Part shown: one piece after another, positions 17,699-26,839 of the stretch
How positions within the stretch are numbered: the stretch's first letter is position 1
Layout: each line of letters opens with the position of its first letter
Assembly (NCBI RefSeq): GCF_001904725.1
Contig: NZ_MRCE01000015.1
Location: forward strand, 124,001 to 188,000
Origin: Phormidium ambiguum IAM M-71
GTDB lineage: Bacteria > Cyanobacteriota > Cyanobacteriia > Cyanobacteriales > Aerosakkonemataceae
Direction: 5' to 3'
DNA length: 64,000 nt
Program-made: the position numbers and the translations under genes
The notes under the pieces: generated by a model
Told to the model about the DNA's origin: nothing
What the model saw: only the letters and a program-made list of their open reading frames with translations
The model's database searches: none

Positions 17699-18457
17699 TT
17701 ACCCGCCTAGCTTACTTAAAATAAAGGCTATCAGAAAACCAAAAACGGTGATTAATCCGGCAAATTCATGTGCTTGCTCAAAGGCTTCGGGAATCATTGT
17801 ATCTACTAACATTGCTAGAATTGCACCTGCGGCAACTGCTGTGGTTGCGGCTATTACTTCAGTGGAAAAGTGCCGGAAAACTGCATAGCCGATTAGTGCT
17901 GCTACTCCTGATAAAATTGCGATCGCACTCCACACTCCAAAAATGTACCGCAAGGATCTCCCCGCTTGCTTCATCCCGGCTGCACTGGAAAGTCCTTCGG
18001 GAATGTTGGAAAGGAAAACCGCTGCAACTGTCACCCAGCTAACTGCACCGCCTTGAATCAAACTGACTCCGATGACGATCGACTCTGGGATACCATCTAA
18101 GAGGGCACCAAAAGCGATCGCTAATCCGCTACCCTGATTTTCAGCCTCTGAAGGTTGGTGTTTTCCCGATCGTTTGCGGTGTTGGGCTCCCTGACGCGCG
18201 AGATACCAGTTAAAGGCTGTGTAGACTACTGCACCACTAATAAACCCTATGGCTGTTGAGTCAAAGCCGCCTCGGTGATAGGCTTCGTCCATCAGTTCAA
18301 ATGCCAAAGCTGAGATTAGCACGCCAGCACCAAATGCCATTATGCCTGCGATCGCTCTTTTAGGAATTGGGAAAAAATAACCTATAGCTGCTCCTATTAA
18401 TAGCGCAGAACCACCAACCAATCCCCAAAAACCCGCTTGCATCCACAATGGAATCAT
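17699..18457 (-). CDS. ZIP family metal transporter
   Basis: The 252-residue membrane protein imports divalent metals such as zinc or iron. About eight hydrophobic spans are seen. Metal-site motifs are GALLDGIPESIVIGVSL in TM4 and FLSNIPEGLSSAAGM in TM5, where the His/Glu pattern is altered (DGIPE and NIPEG retain the Pro-Glu pairs but lack the classic HNxPE histidine). The cytoplasmic loop between TM3 and TM4 is basic (GAQHRKRSGKHQ). An alternative name is a GufA-like ZIP. Metal specificity cannot be read from the sequence. Confidence 0.85.
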   Translation of the reverse strand: MIPLWMQAGFWGLVGGSALLIGAAIGYFFPIPKRAIAGIMAFGAGVLISALAFELMDEAYHRGGFDSTAIGFISGAVVYTAFNWYLARQGAQHRKRSGKHQPSEAENQGSGLAIAFGALLDGIPESIVIGVSLIQGGAVSWVTVAAVFLSNIPEGLSSAAGMKQAGRSLRYIFGVWSAIAILSGVAALIGYAVFRHFSTEVIAATTAVAAGAILAMLVDTMIPEAFEQAHEFAGLITVFGFLIAFILSKLGG

Positions 18458-18548
18458 TTAACACCTGAATTTCAGAGAAATTTTCTTTAGGTTTAACAAA
18501 TTTTTTTTTCACAAACATCAAACTTTGGAAATAATCTGAGTCAATTTT

Positions 18549-19124
18549 ATGGTACTCACTCCCCTAAAATTAAACTTAAATTCAGTTCATTTAACTGATG
18601 AACAATTCTATCAACTTTGCCAAAATAACCGCGAGTTGAACTTTGAACGTAATGCAAAAGGAGAATTAATTATTATGCCTCCAGTTGGCGGAGAAAGTGG
18701 TAATCGAGAAGCAGATTTAACTATCGATTTGGGAATCTGGAATCGGCAAACTCAACTCGGTTATACTTTCAGTTCTTCTACTGTTTTTAAGTTACCAAAT
18801 GGTGGCGATCGATCTCCTGATGCGGCTTGGATTAGGCGCGAACGTTGGGAAGCTTTGACACCAGAGCAAAGGCGGAAATTTCCCCCCATTGCACCAGATT
18901 TTGTAATTGAATTAAGGTCAGAAACAGATAATTTGTCAACTTTACAAGAGAAGATGCGAGAATATTTGGATGCGGGAGTAAGATTGGGTTGGTTGATTAA
19001 TCCCCAACAGCAACAGGTGGAAATTTATCGTTTAGGACAAGCAGTAGAAATAAGAAATTTGCCTACTGAATTATTAGGGGAAGATGTGTTACCGGGATTT
19101 AGTTTGAGATTAAATATTTATTGA
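18549..19124 (+). CDS. Uma2-family (DUF820) PD-(D/E)xK nuclease-like protein
   Basis: The 191-residue protein belongs to a family greatly expanded in cyanobacteria and related to restriction endonucleases. The likely active site residues are Asp91 in RSPDAAW and Glu121 in PDFVIELRSETD; the usual third-site residue is Arg123. The start NSVHLTDEQFYQLCQNN and the end LPGFSLRLNIY are typical. Targets are unknown; the family is often associated with mobile DNA. The gene is monocistronic. Confidence 0.87.
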   Translation: MVLTPLKLNLNSVHLTDEQFYQLCQNNRELNFERNAKGELIIMPPVGGESGNREADLTIDLGIWNRQTQLGYTFSSSTVFKLPNGGDRSPDAAWIRRERWEALTPEQRRKFPPIAPDFVIELRSETDNLSTLQEKMREYLDAGVRLGWLINPQQQQVEIYRLGQAVEIRNLPTELLGEDVLPGFSLRLNIY

Positions 19125-19287
19125 AAAAAACTTAGGCGATTGAAATTGCGGCTACACCAAAGAAGTCCGTCTGCACGGATTAAATTACTATTTTTAACCT
19201 ATATAATGGGCATCATTCAAGTTAGCTCTCAGCAAATTAGCCTTCCTTAAAATAAATGAAAATTTAATGTTGCGGTAGGTGTAAATA

Positions 19288-19782
19288 ATGCCATTTGATT
19301 ACAATTTGGATTTTAAAAACCTCAATTTTCGCTCCTCTCCTGAACTTTACCGAGTTGGTAAAGGCGAACAAGGAGTACTTTTAGTAGAGCCGTATAAATC
19401 CGAAATTCTTCCCTATTGGCGTTTTAAAACTCCTGAAATAGCTAAGGAATCTAGCGAAAAAATCTACCAAATGTTTCTTGATTATTTGGAGCAGGATGAC
19501 TTTGTAGGTGCGGATATGGCACGCAAGTTTCTCCAAATGGGTTATACTCGATCGCGCCGATATGCTAATCATAAAAGTGGTAGAAAGTATCAGAAAAATC
19601 CGCAAAAAGAAAGTACTAAAGAAGCTCAGTTAGAAGCCAGAAAAAATATTCTACCCAATGAAGTCGATCCAGTAAAAGCTGAATCTGCGGCAATATTTAA
19701 AGAAAAATGGACGTTGGCTAAAACTAATGAGAAATATTTACAACTTTTACACAAACATAAACAGTTGTATGAAAATGAATAA
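19288..19782 (+). CDS. DUF4385 family protein
   Basis: The 164-residue protein has the DUF4385 pattern: an N-terminal YRVGKGEQGVLLVEPYKSEI, then PYWRFKTPEIAKESSEKIY and FVGADMARKFLQMGYTRSRR. The family is found in bacteria, phage and archaea with no known function. The C-terminal third is charged and lysine-rich (KNPQKESTKEAQLEARKN), suggesting a nucleic-acid-binding or disordered tail. The gene is isolated, between a Uma2 gene and a convergent membrane protein gene. Confidence 0.85.
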   Translation: MPFDYNLDFKNLNFRSSPELYRVGKGEQGVLLVEPYKSEILPYWRFKTPEIAKESSEKIYQMFLDYLEQDDFVGADMARKFLQMGYTRSRRYANHKSGRKYQKNPQKESTKEAQLEARKNILPNEVDPVKAESAAIFKEKWTLAKTNEKYLQLLHKHKQLYENE

Positions 19783-19823
19783 TGATAGGAAGCGAAGTAA
19801 AGGTGAGAGTTTTTTGAAAAATG

Positions 19824-20702
19824 TTATTTCACTTTTAAATTTAAATCAGTTGTCTCTAAAATTTTAGCTAATTCTTGTAAAAGAGTATCTTGTTCTTGTT
19901 TAATCTCATTTAATCTATGCAAAATTGTATTGCATCTTTCTTTGGGATCTTGGCTGTCTGATTTTGGTGATAAAAATCCATTGTTATTAGTAGTTACTGT
20001 TAACTTAGCAGTTTTAGGTAAAAGCGATCGCACCAAAGCTACCGGAGATAACAAAACCGCCATCCAACCTTTAACAATTAAACCACTGACAGCTTGAAAT
20101 AATCCCCAAATTAACACAATAGATACAAGAAAAATTACTATACTATAAAGTGGATGAGTTAACAACCAAGCTAAAATTACATGGTGATTCATCCAATCAG
20201 TAACATAGCTATTAATTCCATTTTCTATTCCCTCCGTTAAAGTATGACTTAAACCTTCAGTTTTTTGAATTGTTTCTTCTAAAGATGCTTTCGCTTGTTC
20301 CGAGACTTGATTAATACTATCAACTGCTTGCAGGGAAGTTTGGGAAATTGTTTCTTTGGCTTTTTGTGCGGTTTGAGCGATCGATCCAAGCGCATTTTTG
20401 CTAGTTTCGTTTATGCTAGTAACAGCATTAGTGCTGGTTTGGGTTAATGAATTTTTGGCTTTTTCTGTTGCTTCTATTACTGTATTAATTACTTGACTAG
20501 TTTCTTGATTGAGATTATCGAAAAGTTTACTATTTGTTTGGAAAAATATTTCTTTAGTTTGCTCGGTACTTTGACTTAGTGTGTTTTTCGCTTGGTTGCT
20601 TACTGTTGTTACTGTATCAATCGCTTTTCCTATTTTTTGGACGAAAAAATCTTTTTGAGTTTGCAATTCTTGGGGAATGCTTCCTAACACTTTGATTTCC
20701 AT
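19824..20702 (-). CDS. Coiled-coil membrane protein with LEA-like repeats
   Basis: The 292-residue protein has a long helical N-terminal half (about residues 15-165) of degenerate repeats with the pattern QTSxxAVxSINxxSxxAKxSL, which resembles LEA or apolipoprotein amphipathic helices. A hydrophobic region (about 174-228, ILAWLLTHPLYSIVIFLVSI onward) gives one or two membrane spans. The C-terminal end, with KERCNTILHRLNEIKQEQDT, is a short coiled coil. It may bind membranes or bridge the envelope. I do not recognise a named family. Its neighbour at 20758 is a secreted repeat protein on the same strand. Confidence 0.65.
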   Translation of the reverse strand: MEIKVLGSIPQELQTQKDFFVQKIGKAIDTVTTVSNQAKNTLSQSTEQTKEIFFQTNSKLFDNLNQETSQVINTVIEATEKAKNSLTQTSTNAVTSINETSKNALGSIAQTAQKAKETISQTSLQAVDSINQVSEQAKASLEETIQKTEGLSHTLTEGIENGINSYVTDWMNHHVILAWLLTHPLYSIVIFLVSIVLIWGLFQAVSGLIVKGWMAVLLSPVALVRSLLPKTAKLTVTTNNNGFLSPKSDSQDPKERCNTILHRLNEIKQEQDTLLQELAKILETTDLNLKVK

Positions 20703-20757
20703 ATTTCAACCCCGTAAATAGTTAATTGATTATATCAATTATAAAGCTAATAACTAG

Positions 20758-21378
20758 TTACCAATCTCCTTGGCGACAAAACTCTACTGCTCTTTCTAAA
20801 GCTTGCATCCGTCTTTCATTGATACTTAAATCTGAGCCAACTAGAATTTCGTCAAATCCTTGATATGCTTTTTTTACACAAGTTACGGCTTCGTTTGTAC
20901 CACCAATTCTACATAAATCTACTGCTAAATTTGTCGATCGATCTGCTTTTTCTTCATTATTCAATATTCCAAAAAAAGAGTTGTCTAAAAAGTTGTGTGC
21001 TTCTTTGGCGCAGATTACACTTTGTTTAGTTCCGGCAATTTTACATAATTCAACTGCTAAAATTGTCGATCGCTCTTTTCTTTCTTCGTTACTGTAGTTA
21101 CCAAATAAAACATTTTCAAAAAGTTTCTGTGCTTCCTTGGCACAAATTACAGTTTCGGGAGTTTGGTATTCTCGACACAATTCAGTTGCTAAGCTAACCG
21201 CTTTCTCTTTTGTGTTTGAATTGCCAAAAAGCGCCGCATCAAAATAACTTTCTGCTTCTTTTATACAATCCAAACTTGTTGTTTGTGATAATACAGTCTT
21301 TGTAGTTGTAAATATACTAAAAGCAGTCATTGATAATAAACAGTTCAATGTAGCAACAATTCGCGTTTTAGATGACAT
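20758..21378 (-). CDS. Secreted protein with four cysteine-paired repeats
   Basis: The 206-residue protein starts with a signal peptide (about 1-31, ending TKTVLSQ). The mature part is four tandem repeats of about 44 residues, each beginning with a Cys in CAKEA or CIKEA and containing a second Cys in ELCR. The cysteines lie at 38/68, 79/112, 123/156 and 167/201, so each repeat probably has one disulfide. The motif FGNxNxEEKxxRSTxLAVEL recurs. This resembles Sel1-like or EF-hand-free helical repeats, but no family is certain. Its likely site is periplasmic. Confidence 0.7.
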   Translation of the reverse strand: MSSKTRIVATLNCLLSMTAFSIFTTTKTVLSQTTSLDCIKEAESYFDAALFGNSNTKEKAVSLATELCREYQTPETVICAKEAQKLFENVLFGNYSNEERKERSTILAVELCKIAGTKQSVICAKEAHNFLDNSFFGILNNEEKADRSTNLAVDLCRIGGTNEAVTCVKKAYQGFDEILVGSDLSINERRMQALERAVEFCRQGDW

Positions 21379-21533
21379 AGTTATTTCCTGGGATAGGTTG
21401 ACTAAAAATATATTATAAGTTATCGAGTTTTTTTATTAAAAAATCATTCTTTCAACAGAGGTAGTCAGAAAAATTTAGTAACTACAATTCTACAATTGGA
21501 ACTTTGCTAAACAAACAGGAACTAAGAAAATTT

Positions 21534-22280
21534 ATGATTGCTAACCAAAATGAGAAAGGTTGGGAAATAATTTATCATCGCGCTCATGCTTTATTAGCAG
21601 CACAAATTGCTGGTAATTGGCAAAAAAGCGATCGTCCTAGACGCATTGTAGAAACAGTTGCAGCAATTTCTCATCATGATGATTTAGAAAAGGAATGGGA
21701 AGGCAATCATTTAACAGAAGTTGGCACACCTTTAGACTTTACCTTGATTAAAGGAGTGCCAACAGGAGAAGACATAGAAAAACTGCGAAAATTAATTAAC
21801 AATTCTCGCTATCGGGGACGTTGGGTAGCAATGTTAATTTCGATGCACGTTAGCTTTTTAACTGAAGGAAATAGAGGAGAGTCATCAGAAATAGATAGCT
21901 TTCTGGAGGAACAATTACAGCAGCAAAAGCAATGGCGGGAAGAATTAGGAATTAGTAAAGAAGAAGCAGCACAAACTTACGCTTTTTTCCAATTGTGCGA
22001 TCGACTTTCCCTCATCCTTTGCAATCGTCAATTACCAGCAGGTGAACGCTATTTAGAAATTGGCAAAGATGGCAACGATCGACGTTATGATGTAATTCAA
22101 AAACAAGATCAAACTGTGTATGTAAAACCTTGGCCTTTTGAAGCAGAAAAGTTTACTGTTAATGTGGAAGCAACCTACTTAAATCAAGTAGTATTTGAAA
22201 ACAACGAAGCTTTAGCGCACGCTTTGCAAGTTTCACCAATAAAAACTCTAGAGTGGACTTTTGCTAACTCCTCAGATTAA
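21534..22280 (+). CDS. DUF3891 family protein
   Basis: The protein has 248 residues from the ATG at 21534; a TTG frame begins at 21504. The start GWEIIYHRAHALLAAQIAGNW followed by ETVAAISHHDD is the family signature, with conserved His residues (HRAH, HHDD) that suggest a metal-binding HD-like helical enzyme. Later motifs are ISMHVSFLTEGN and FFQLCDRLSLILCNRQLP. Function is unknown; the histidine-aspartate pattern is consistent with a phosphohydrolase-like fold. The gene is monocistronic and precedes tex by about 95 bases. Confidence 0.82.
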   Translation: MIANQNEKGWEIIYHRAHALLAAQIAGNWQKSDRPRRIVETVAAISHHDDLEKEWEGNHLTEVGTPLDFTLIKGVPTGEDIEKLRKLINNSRYRGRWVAMLISMHVSFLTEGNRGESSEIDSFLEEQLQQQKQWREELGISKEEAAQTYAFFQLCDRLSLILCNRQLPAGERYLEIGKDGNDRRYDVIQKQDQTVYVKPWPFEAEKFTVNVEATYLNQVVFENNEALAHALQVSPIKTLEWTFANSSD

Positions 22281-22376
22281 TCGCAAACTAACTTAATAAA
22301 TGAGAAGTTGCCAAACATTTGTTACTCTAGAAGATGACCAAAAAGTTATCTGACTGGTAACGACTGAATAGATTCG

Positions 22377-24554
22377 ATGTTGAACATTCCCCAACTTCTC
22401 GCACAAGAACTTTCTCTCGCACCTTCGCAAGTGCAAAATGCACTCGATCTCTTCGCCGAAGGTGCAACAATTCCCTTCATTGCACGCTATCGTAAAGAAC
22501 GCACTGGCGCACTTGATGAAATTCAACTTCGCAACATTTATGACAGATTTACTTACCTGACAGAATTAGAAGCAAGGAAAGCAACAATTTTAGATGCGAT
22601 CGCTTCCCAAGGTAAACTAACTGATGAATTAAAAGCTAAAATCGAAAATTGTCTGCAAAAAAATGAATTAGAAGACCTTTATCTTCCTTATAAACCAAAA
22701 CGCAGAACTCGCGCCACAATTGCTAGAGAAAAAGGTTTAGAACCTTTAGCAGAATTCATTAAATCTTTGAACGATCGCAATGCTAAACCAGTACCTTTAG
22801 AAACCGAAGCAGCAAAATATATTTCTGAAGAAAAGGGAGTAAAAACTGCCGAAGATGCGCTCAAAGGCGCTTCTGATATTTTAGCAGAAGAAGTTGCTGA
22901 AAAAGCAGAATTGCGTGCTTACTTGCGCGAGTACTTTTTAGATGATGGCGACTTTGTTTCGCGGATTAAAGAAGAACATCCCGAAGGAAGCACCAAATTT
23001 GAAATGTATCGCAACTACCAAATTCCGGTTAGGAATATTGCACCTCACAATATGTTGGCATTGTTGCGCGGTGAAAGTGAAGGAATTTTAGATTTAGACC
23101 TCGATTTTGACGAATCATTTGTACTTTCTTACCTGGAATCACAAATCATTAAAACTAAGACTCCGCAAATTAAAGAGTTTTACCAAGAAATGCTCAAAGA
23201 TGCGTTTAACCGCTTAATGAAAACTTCTTTAATTACCGAAGTTCGCGCCGAAAAGAAAGCTTTTGCTGATTTAGAATCGATTCAAACTTTTGAAAGTAAT
23301 TTGCGCGAGTTATTGTTATCTTCTCCGGCGGGAATGAAACCAACTTTAGCGATCGATCCCGGATTTCGCACAGGTTGTAAAGTTGCAGTCCTTTCCGAGA
23401 CAGGCAAATTTTTAGAATATCAAGCAATTTTCCCTTATCAAAGTGCAGCACAACGCACTCAAGCAGCTAACACTTTAAAAAGTTTAATTCAAAAATACCA
23501 CATTGAATTAATTGCGATCGGAAATGGTACAGCTTCCCGCGAAACAGATGAATTTGTCGCCGAAGTTTTACAAGGGATCGATCGCAAACCAATTAAAGTT
23601 ATAGTCAACGAATCAGGCGCATCAATTTATTCCGCTTCCGATGTCGCAATTTCCGAATTTCCCGATCTTGATATTACCGTCAGAGGCGCAATTAGCATCG
23701 GACGGCGGTTACAAGATCCCTTAGCAGAACTAGTAAAAATCGATCCCAAATCGATCGGTGTTGGACAATATCAACACGATGTCGATCAAAAATTGCTCAA
23801 GAAAAAGCTAGATGAAACTGTTGAAAGTTGCGTTAACTATGTTGGCGTAGATTTGAATACCGCATCTAAAGAATTACTCACTTTTGTTTCCGGGATGTCC
23901 CCCACAGTCGCCAAAAATGTTGTTAGTTACCGCAACGAAAATGGCGCATTTAAAAATCGCCGCCAACTTTTAAAAGTACCAAAATTAGGCCCAAAAGCTT
24001 TTGAACAAGCAGCAGGTTTTTTAAGAATTCGTGGTGGTGAAAATCCCTTAGATAATACAGCCGTGCATCCTGAGAGTTACGGAGTAGTAGAAGCGATCGC
24101 CAAAGACCTCAACGTACCTATCAAAAATATTACCCAAATTGCCGAAAAACTCAAAACAACTAACCTAAAAAAATACGTCACCGATACAGTTGGATTACCC
24201 ACATTACAAGATATTTTCTCCGAATTAGAAAAACCCGGAAGAGATCCCCGCGCCGAATTCAAATATGCTACCTTTAAAGAAGGTATAAAAGAAATTACTG
24301 ACTTAAAAGTTGGTATGGAATTAGAAGGAATTATCACAAATGTTGCTAACTTTGGCGCATTTGTTGATATTGGTGTGCATCAAGACGGATTAGTGCATAT
24401 CTCCCAACTTGCCGATCGCTTTGTCAAAGATCCCAAAGAAATAGTCAAAGTCGGACAAGTTGTAAAAGTGCAAGTAATGGAAGTAAATGAAAAACTGAAA
24501 CGAATTAGCTTATCAATGAAAGCAGTGAATCAAGCTAATGCTGGCAAAAAATAA
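22377..24554 (+). CDS. tex: Tex-family transcription accessory protein
   Basis: The 725-residue RNA-binding protein acts on transcription and RNA metabolism. The N-terminal helical Tex region (LAQELSLAPSQVQNALDLFA, then GATIPFIARYRKERTGALDE) is followed by a YqgF/RNase H-like domain (LAIDPGFRTGCKVAVLSETG), a double helix-hairpin-helix (LLTFVSGMSPTVAKNVVSYR) and a C-terminal S1 domain (GMELEGIITNVANFGAFVDI onward). Length and order are standard. The start at 22377 is the first ATG of the open frame and encodes the typical MLNIPQLLAQEL. Confidence 0.95.
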   Translation: MLNIPQLLAQELSLAPSQVQNALDLFAEGATIPFIARYRKERTGALDEIQLRNIYDRFTYLTELEARKATILDAIASQGKLTDELKAKIENCLQKNELEDLYLPYKPKRRTRATIAREKGLEPLAEFIKSLNDRNAKPVPLETEAAKYISEEKGVKTAEDALKGASDILAEEVAEKAELRAYLREYFLDDGDFVSRIKEEHPEGSTKFEMYRNYQIPVRNIAPHNMLALLRGESEGILDLDLDFDESFVLSYLESQIIKTKTPQIKEFYQEMLKDAFNRLMKTSLITEVRAEKKAFADLESIQTFESNLRELLLSSPAGMKPTLAIDPGFRTGCKVAVLSETGKFLEYQAIFPYQSAAQRTQAANTLKSLIQKYHIELIAIGNGTASRETDEFVAEVLQGIDRKPIKVIVNESGASIYSASDVAISEFPDLDITVRGAISIGRRLQDPLAELVKIDPKSIGVGQYQHDVDQKLLKKKLDETVESCVNYVGVDLNTASKELLTFVSGMSPTVAKNVVSYRNENGAFKNRRQLLKVPKLGPKAFEQAAGFLRIRGGENPLDNTAVHPESYGVVEAIAKDLNVPIKNITQIAEKLKTTNLKKYVTDTVGLPTLQDIFSELEKPGRDPRAEFKYATFKEGIKEITDLKVGMELEGIITNVANFGAFVDIGVHQDGLVHISQLADRFVKDPKEIVKVGQVVKVQVMEVNEKLKRISLSMKAVNQANAGKK

Positions 24555-24563
24555 GGAGCATAT

Positions 24564-25574
24564 ATGGCAAAAATTTTAGTTACCGGAGTCGCTGGATTTG
24601 TTGGCTTTTTTCTAGCACAAAAATTACTGGATAGAGGAGACGAAGTAATCGGATTAGATAATATTAATGATTACTACGACGTAAAACTTAAACATGATAG
24701 ACTAGCACAATTAGAAGGGAGGAAAAATTTTAACTTTTATAAGTTAGATTTAGCCGATCGCGCAGGCATGGAGCAATTATTTGCCGAGCATCAATTTGAT
24801 AAGGTAGCACACTTAGCTGCTCAAGCAGGTGTTCGTTATTCTCTGCAAAATCCTCACGCTTATGTTAATAGTAACTTAGTCGGTTTTATCCATATCTTAG
24901 AAGGATGTCGCCATCAAAATGTTAAACATTTAGTATTTGCTTCCAGCAGTTCTGTTTATGGCGCAAATACCAAAATGCCATTCTCCGTTCATGATAACGT
25001 AGACCATCCATTAAGCCTTTATGCCGCCACTAAAAAAGCTAATGAATTAATGGCACATACTTATAGTCACTTGTATAATTTACCCACAACTGGACTAAGA
25101 TTCTTCACCGTTTATGGCCCTTGGGGTCGTCCAGATATGGCATTATTTACCTTTACCAAATTGATTTTATCGGGTAAACCAATTGATGTATATAATTATG
25201 GCAAAATGCAGCGAGATTTTACTTATATTGATGACATCGTTGAAGGAGTAATGCGTACCTTAGATAAAATCCCTGAATCCAACTCCCAATGGTCAGGAGA
25301 ACACCCAGATCCCAGTACTAGCAAAGCACCCTACAAAATCTATAATATAGGCAACAATCAACCAGTAGAATTAATCAGATTTATCGAAGTTTTAGAAGAT
25401 TGTTTGGGAATCAAAGCCGAAAAAAATCTGCTACCTTTGCAACCAGGAGATGTGTTAGCAACCTACGCAGACGTAGACGATTTAGCTAAAGACGTAGACT
25501 TTAAACCCAGCACACCAATTGAAATAGGAATTGATAACTTTGTGAAATGGTATCGCTCTTACTACAAAGTTTAA
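24564..25574 (+). CDS. NAD-dependent sugar-nucleotide epimerase
   Basis: The 336-residue short-chain dehydrogenase fold enzyme probably converts UDP-glucuronate to UDP-galacturonate (UDP-glucuronate 4-epimerase group). The nucleotide motif is GVAGFVG (8-14), the catalytic Tyr153 and Lys157 lie in LYAATKKAN, and the serine of the triad lies in FASSSSVYG. The segment [19 protein letters not shown] is characteristic of CapI-like epimerases. It lies 9 bases after tex with a good ribosome binding site (AAGGAG), suggesting co-transcription, although the two proteins have no known common function. It would provide galacturonate for envelope polysaccharides. Confidence 0.87.
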   Translation: MAKILVTGVAGFVGFFLAQKLLDRGDEVIGLDNINDYYDVKLKHDRLAQLEGRKNFNFYKLDLADRAGMEQLFAEHQFDKVAHLAAQAGVRYSLQNPHAYVNSNLVGFIHILEGCRHQNVKHLVFASSSSVYGANTKMPFSVHDNVDHPLSLYAATKKANELMAHTYSHLYNLPTTGLRFFTVYGPWGRPDMALFTFTKLILSGKPIDVYNYGKMQRDFTYIDDIVEGVMRTLDKIPESNSQWSGEHPDPSTSKAPYKIYNIGNNQPVELIRFIEVLEDCLGIKAEKNLLPLQPGDVLATYADVDDLAKDVDFKPSTPIEIGIDNFVKWYRSYYKV

Positions 25575-25584
25575 ATAACTATTT

Positions 25585-25620
25585 GTAGGGTGCGTTACGT
25601 TGTCACTAACGCACCATCCC
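25585..25620. repeat. Dispersed palindrome, GTAGGGTGCGTTA family, copy 4
   Basis: GGTGCGTTA (25589-25597) pairs with TAACGCACC (25607-25615). The copy lies between convergent genes and carries the same GTAGG edge and CATCCC tail as other members. Confidence 0.8.
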
Positions 25621-25625
25621 AATTT

Positions 25626-26084
25626 TTACTCTTCCTCTAACTCAATACTTGGTTCACCGGGATAAAAGCGATCGTTCAAAATATCCTCCCACACATAACC
25701 ACAAACAGAAGGAAAAGTTTTGTAAGGTAAATTAGTTTCCATCACCGCCAAATCTTTGCTATTTTCATAAGCTTCCGGTAAAACTTCTAGCAAGTAAGGT
25801 TTCAAACTAGGATTATCTCGGATTAACCTTAAAATATCACGCCTTTGGACTCGAATTGTTGCCAACCAACTGCGACTGCGCCGTTCTCGTTGATATTCCC
25901 ACTTTAATAAATGACCAATCAAAATACTCAAACGATTTCTCAATTCTTGGCGTTGTTGTTTTCCCAAAGATTCAACTTCCTCAATTAAATTTGTTAAATC
26001 TAACTTTTGCCACTCTTTGTGGCGCAGTAACTCAGCTTGTTCTTGTGTCCAAGCATAAAAATCCATTTCGTAAAGATTAGACAT
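25626..26084 (-). CDS. DUF29 family protein
   Basis: The 152-residue protein has the DUF29 pattern: YEMDFYAWTQEQAELLRHKE, then DLTNLIEEVESLGKQQRQEL, LSILIGHLLKWEYQRERRS and SWLATIRVQRRDI. The family is abundant in cyanobacteria and of unknown function. The aromatic and acid residues in YAWTQEQ and EEVESLGK are its hallmarks. The gene is monocistronic; its 3' end abuts a palindromic repeat. Confidence 0.9.
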   Translation of the reverse strand: MSNLYEMDFYAWTQEQAELLRHKEWQKLDLTNLIEEVESLGKQQRQELRNRLSILIGHLLKWEYQRERRSRSWLATIRVQRRDILRLIRDNPSLKPYLLEVLPEAYENSKDLAVMETNLPYKTFPSVCGYVWEDILNDRFYPGEPSIELEEE

Positions 26085-26350
26085 AGTTTTATTACCAATT
26101 GATTAAATAGTGCAATAATATCATCATAATTAAATATACTAAATTAACTAGTATTTCTCCAAACCATAGTAACAGTTAAGAGAAACTTTTTACTCCCATA
26201 AGCTGTTGTTAATCTAAATCACCTATTACCTGTTCTCCTCATACCTTATTTAAATACTGAATAACTTAATAAATTTACTTGCTAATTTAGTAGATCATTC
26301 AAAGTACAATTAAATCTAAGTATGCCATTAATTATTGTGGGAGTCTTACA

Positions 26351-26668
26351 ATGCCAGCAGCGGTCGGTATGGTCGAAGTCAAGGGTCTTCCTCCAGCTTT
26401 AGCAGTGGCAGATGCGATGGTGAAAGCCGCCCGTGTAACACTGGTCGGTATGGAGAAAGTCAGCAGTGCCCGTTATACACTTATTGTCCGGGGAGATGTA
26501 GCAGAAGTAACAACCTCTGTAGAAGCTGGAGTTAGGGCAGTAGCCTCAGTCAACACAGAAGAAGAGTTATTACTTTCCTATCACGTCATTCCCCGCCCTG
26601 ATGCCAATGTTGAGACTGTTTTACCAATTCACAATAGTCGGGAAGTGGAAGTTTATCTTCGGACTTGA
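26351..26668 (+). CDS. Satellite carboxysome shell protein, CcmK type
   Basis: The 105-residue single BMC-domain protein forms hexamers in the carboxysome shell. The pattern VGMVEVKGLPPALAVADAMV and the later RGDVAEVTTSVEAG are typical. The pore segment reads KVSS (36-39) where CcmK1/2 have KIGS, so the central pore lining differs. The gene is alone, not in a ccmKLMNO cluster, and resembles the satellite CcmK3-6 group; the exact subtype is uncertain. These minor shell proteins are thought to tune permeability. A 266-base upstream region carries no obvious promoter consensus. Confidence 0.85.
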   Translation: MPAAVGMVEVKGLPPALAVADAMVKAARVTLVGMEKVSSARYTLIVRGDVAEVTTSVEAGVRAVASVNTEEELLLSYHVIPRPDANVETVLPIHNSREVEVYLRT

Positions 26669-26839
26669 CAAAGTTAGTTTTTAATTGTTAGTCGTTAGCC
26701 TTTAGTCGAAATTTCTACTAACTGCTAACCACTAACTATAAATATAAACATTTCCTCTTTAATCATAATTCTTGCCAACTCAAAATTAAATTTACGTTAA
26801 CCTAAAATAAAGAGCAGAAACTGTAATAATCACTAAACC

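Noticed and set aside
26335..26535. 66-residue frame overlapping ccmK in another frame
   Set aside because: It is Ser- and Gly-rich by frame shift of the CcmK codons and has no start signal.
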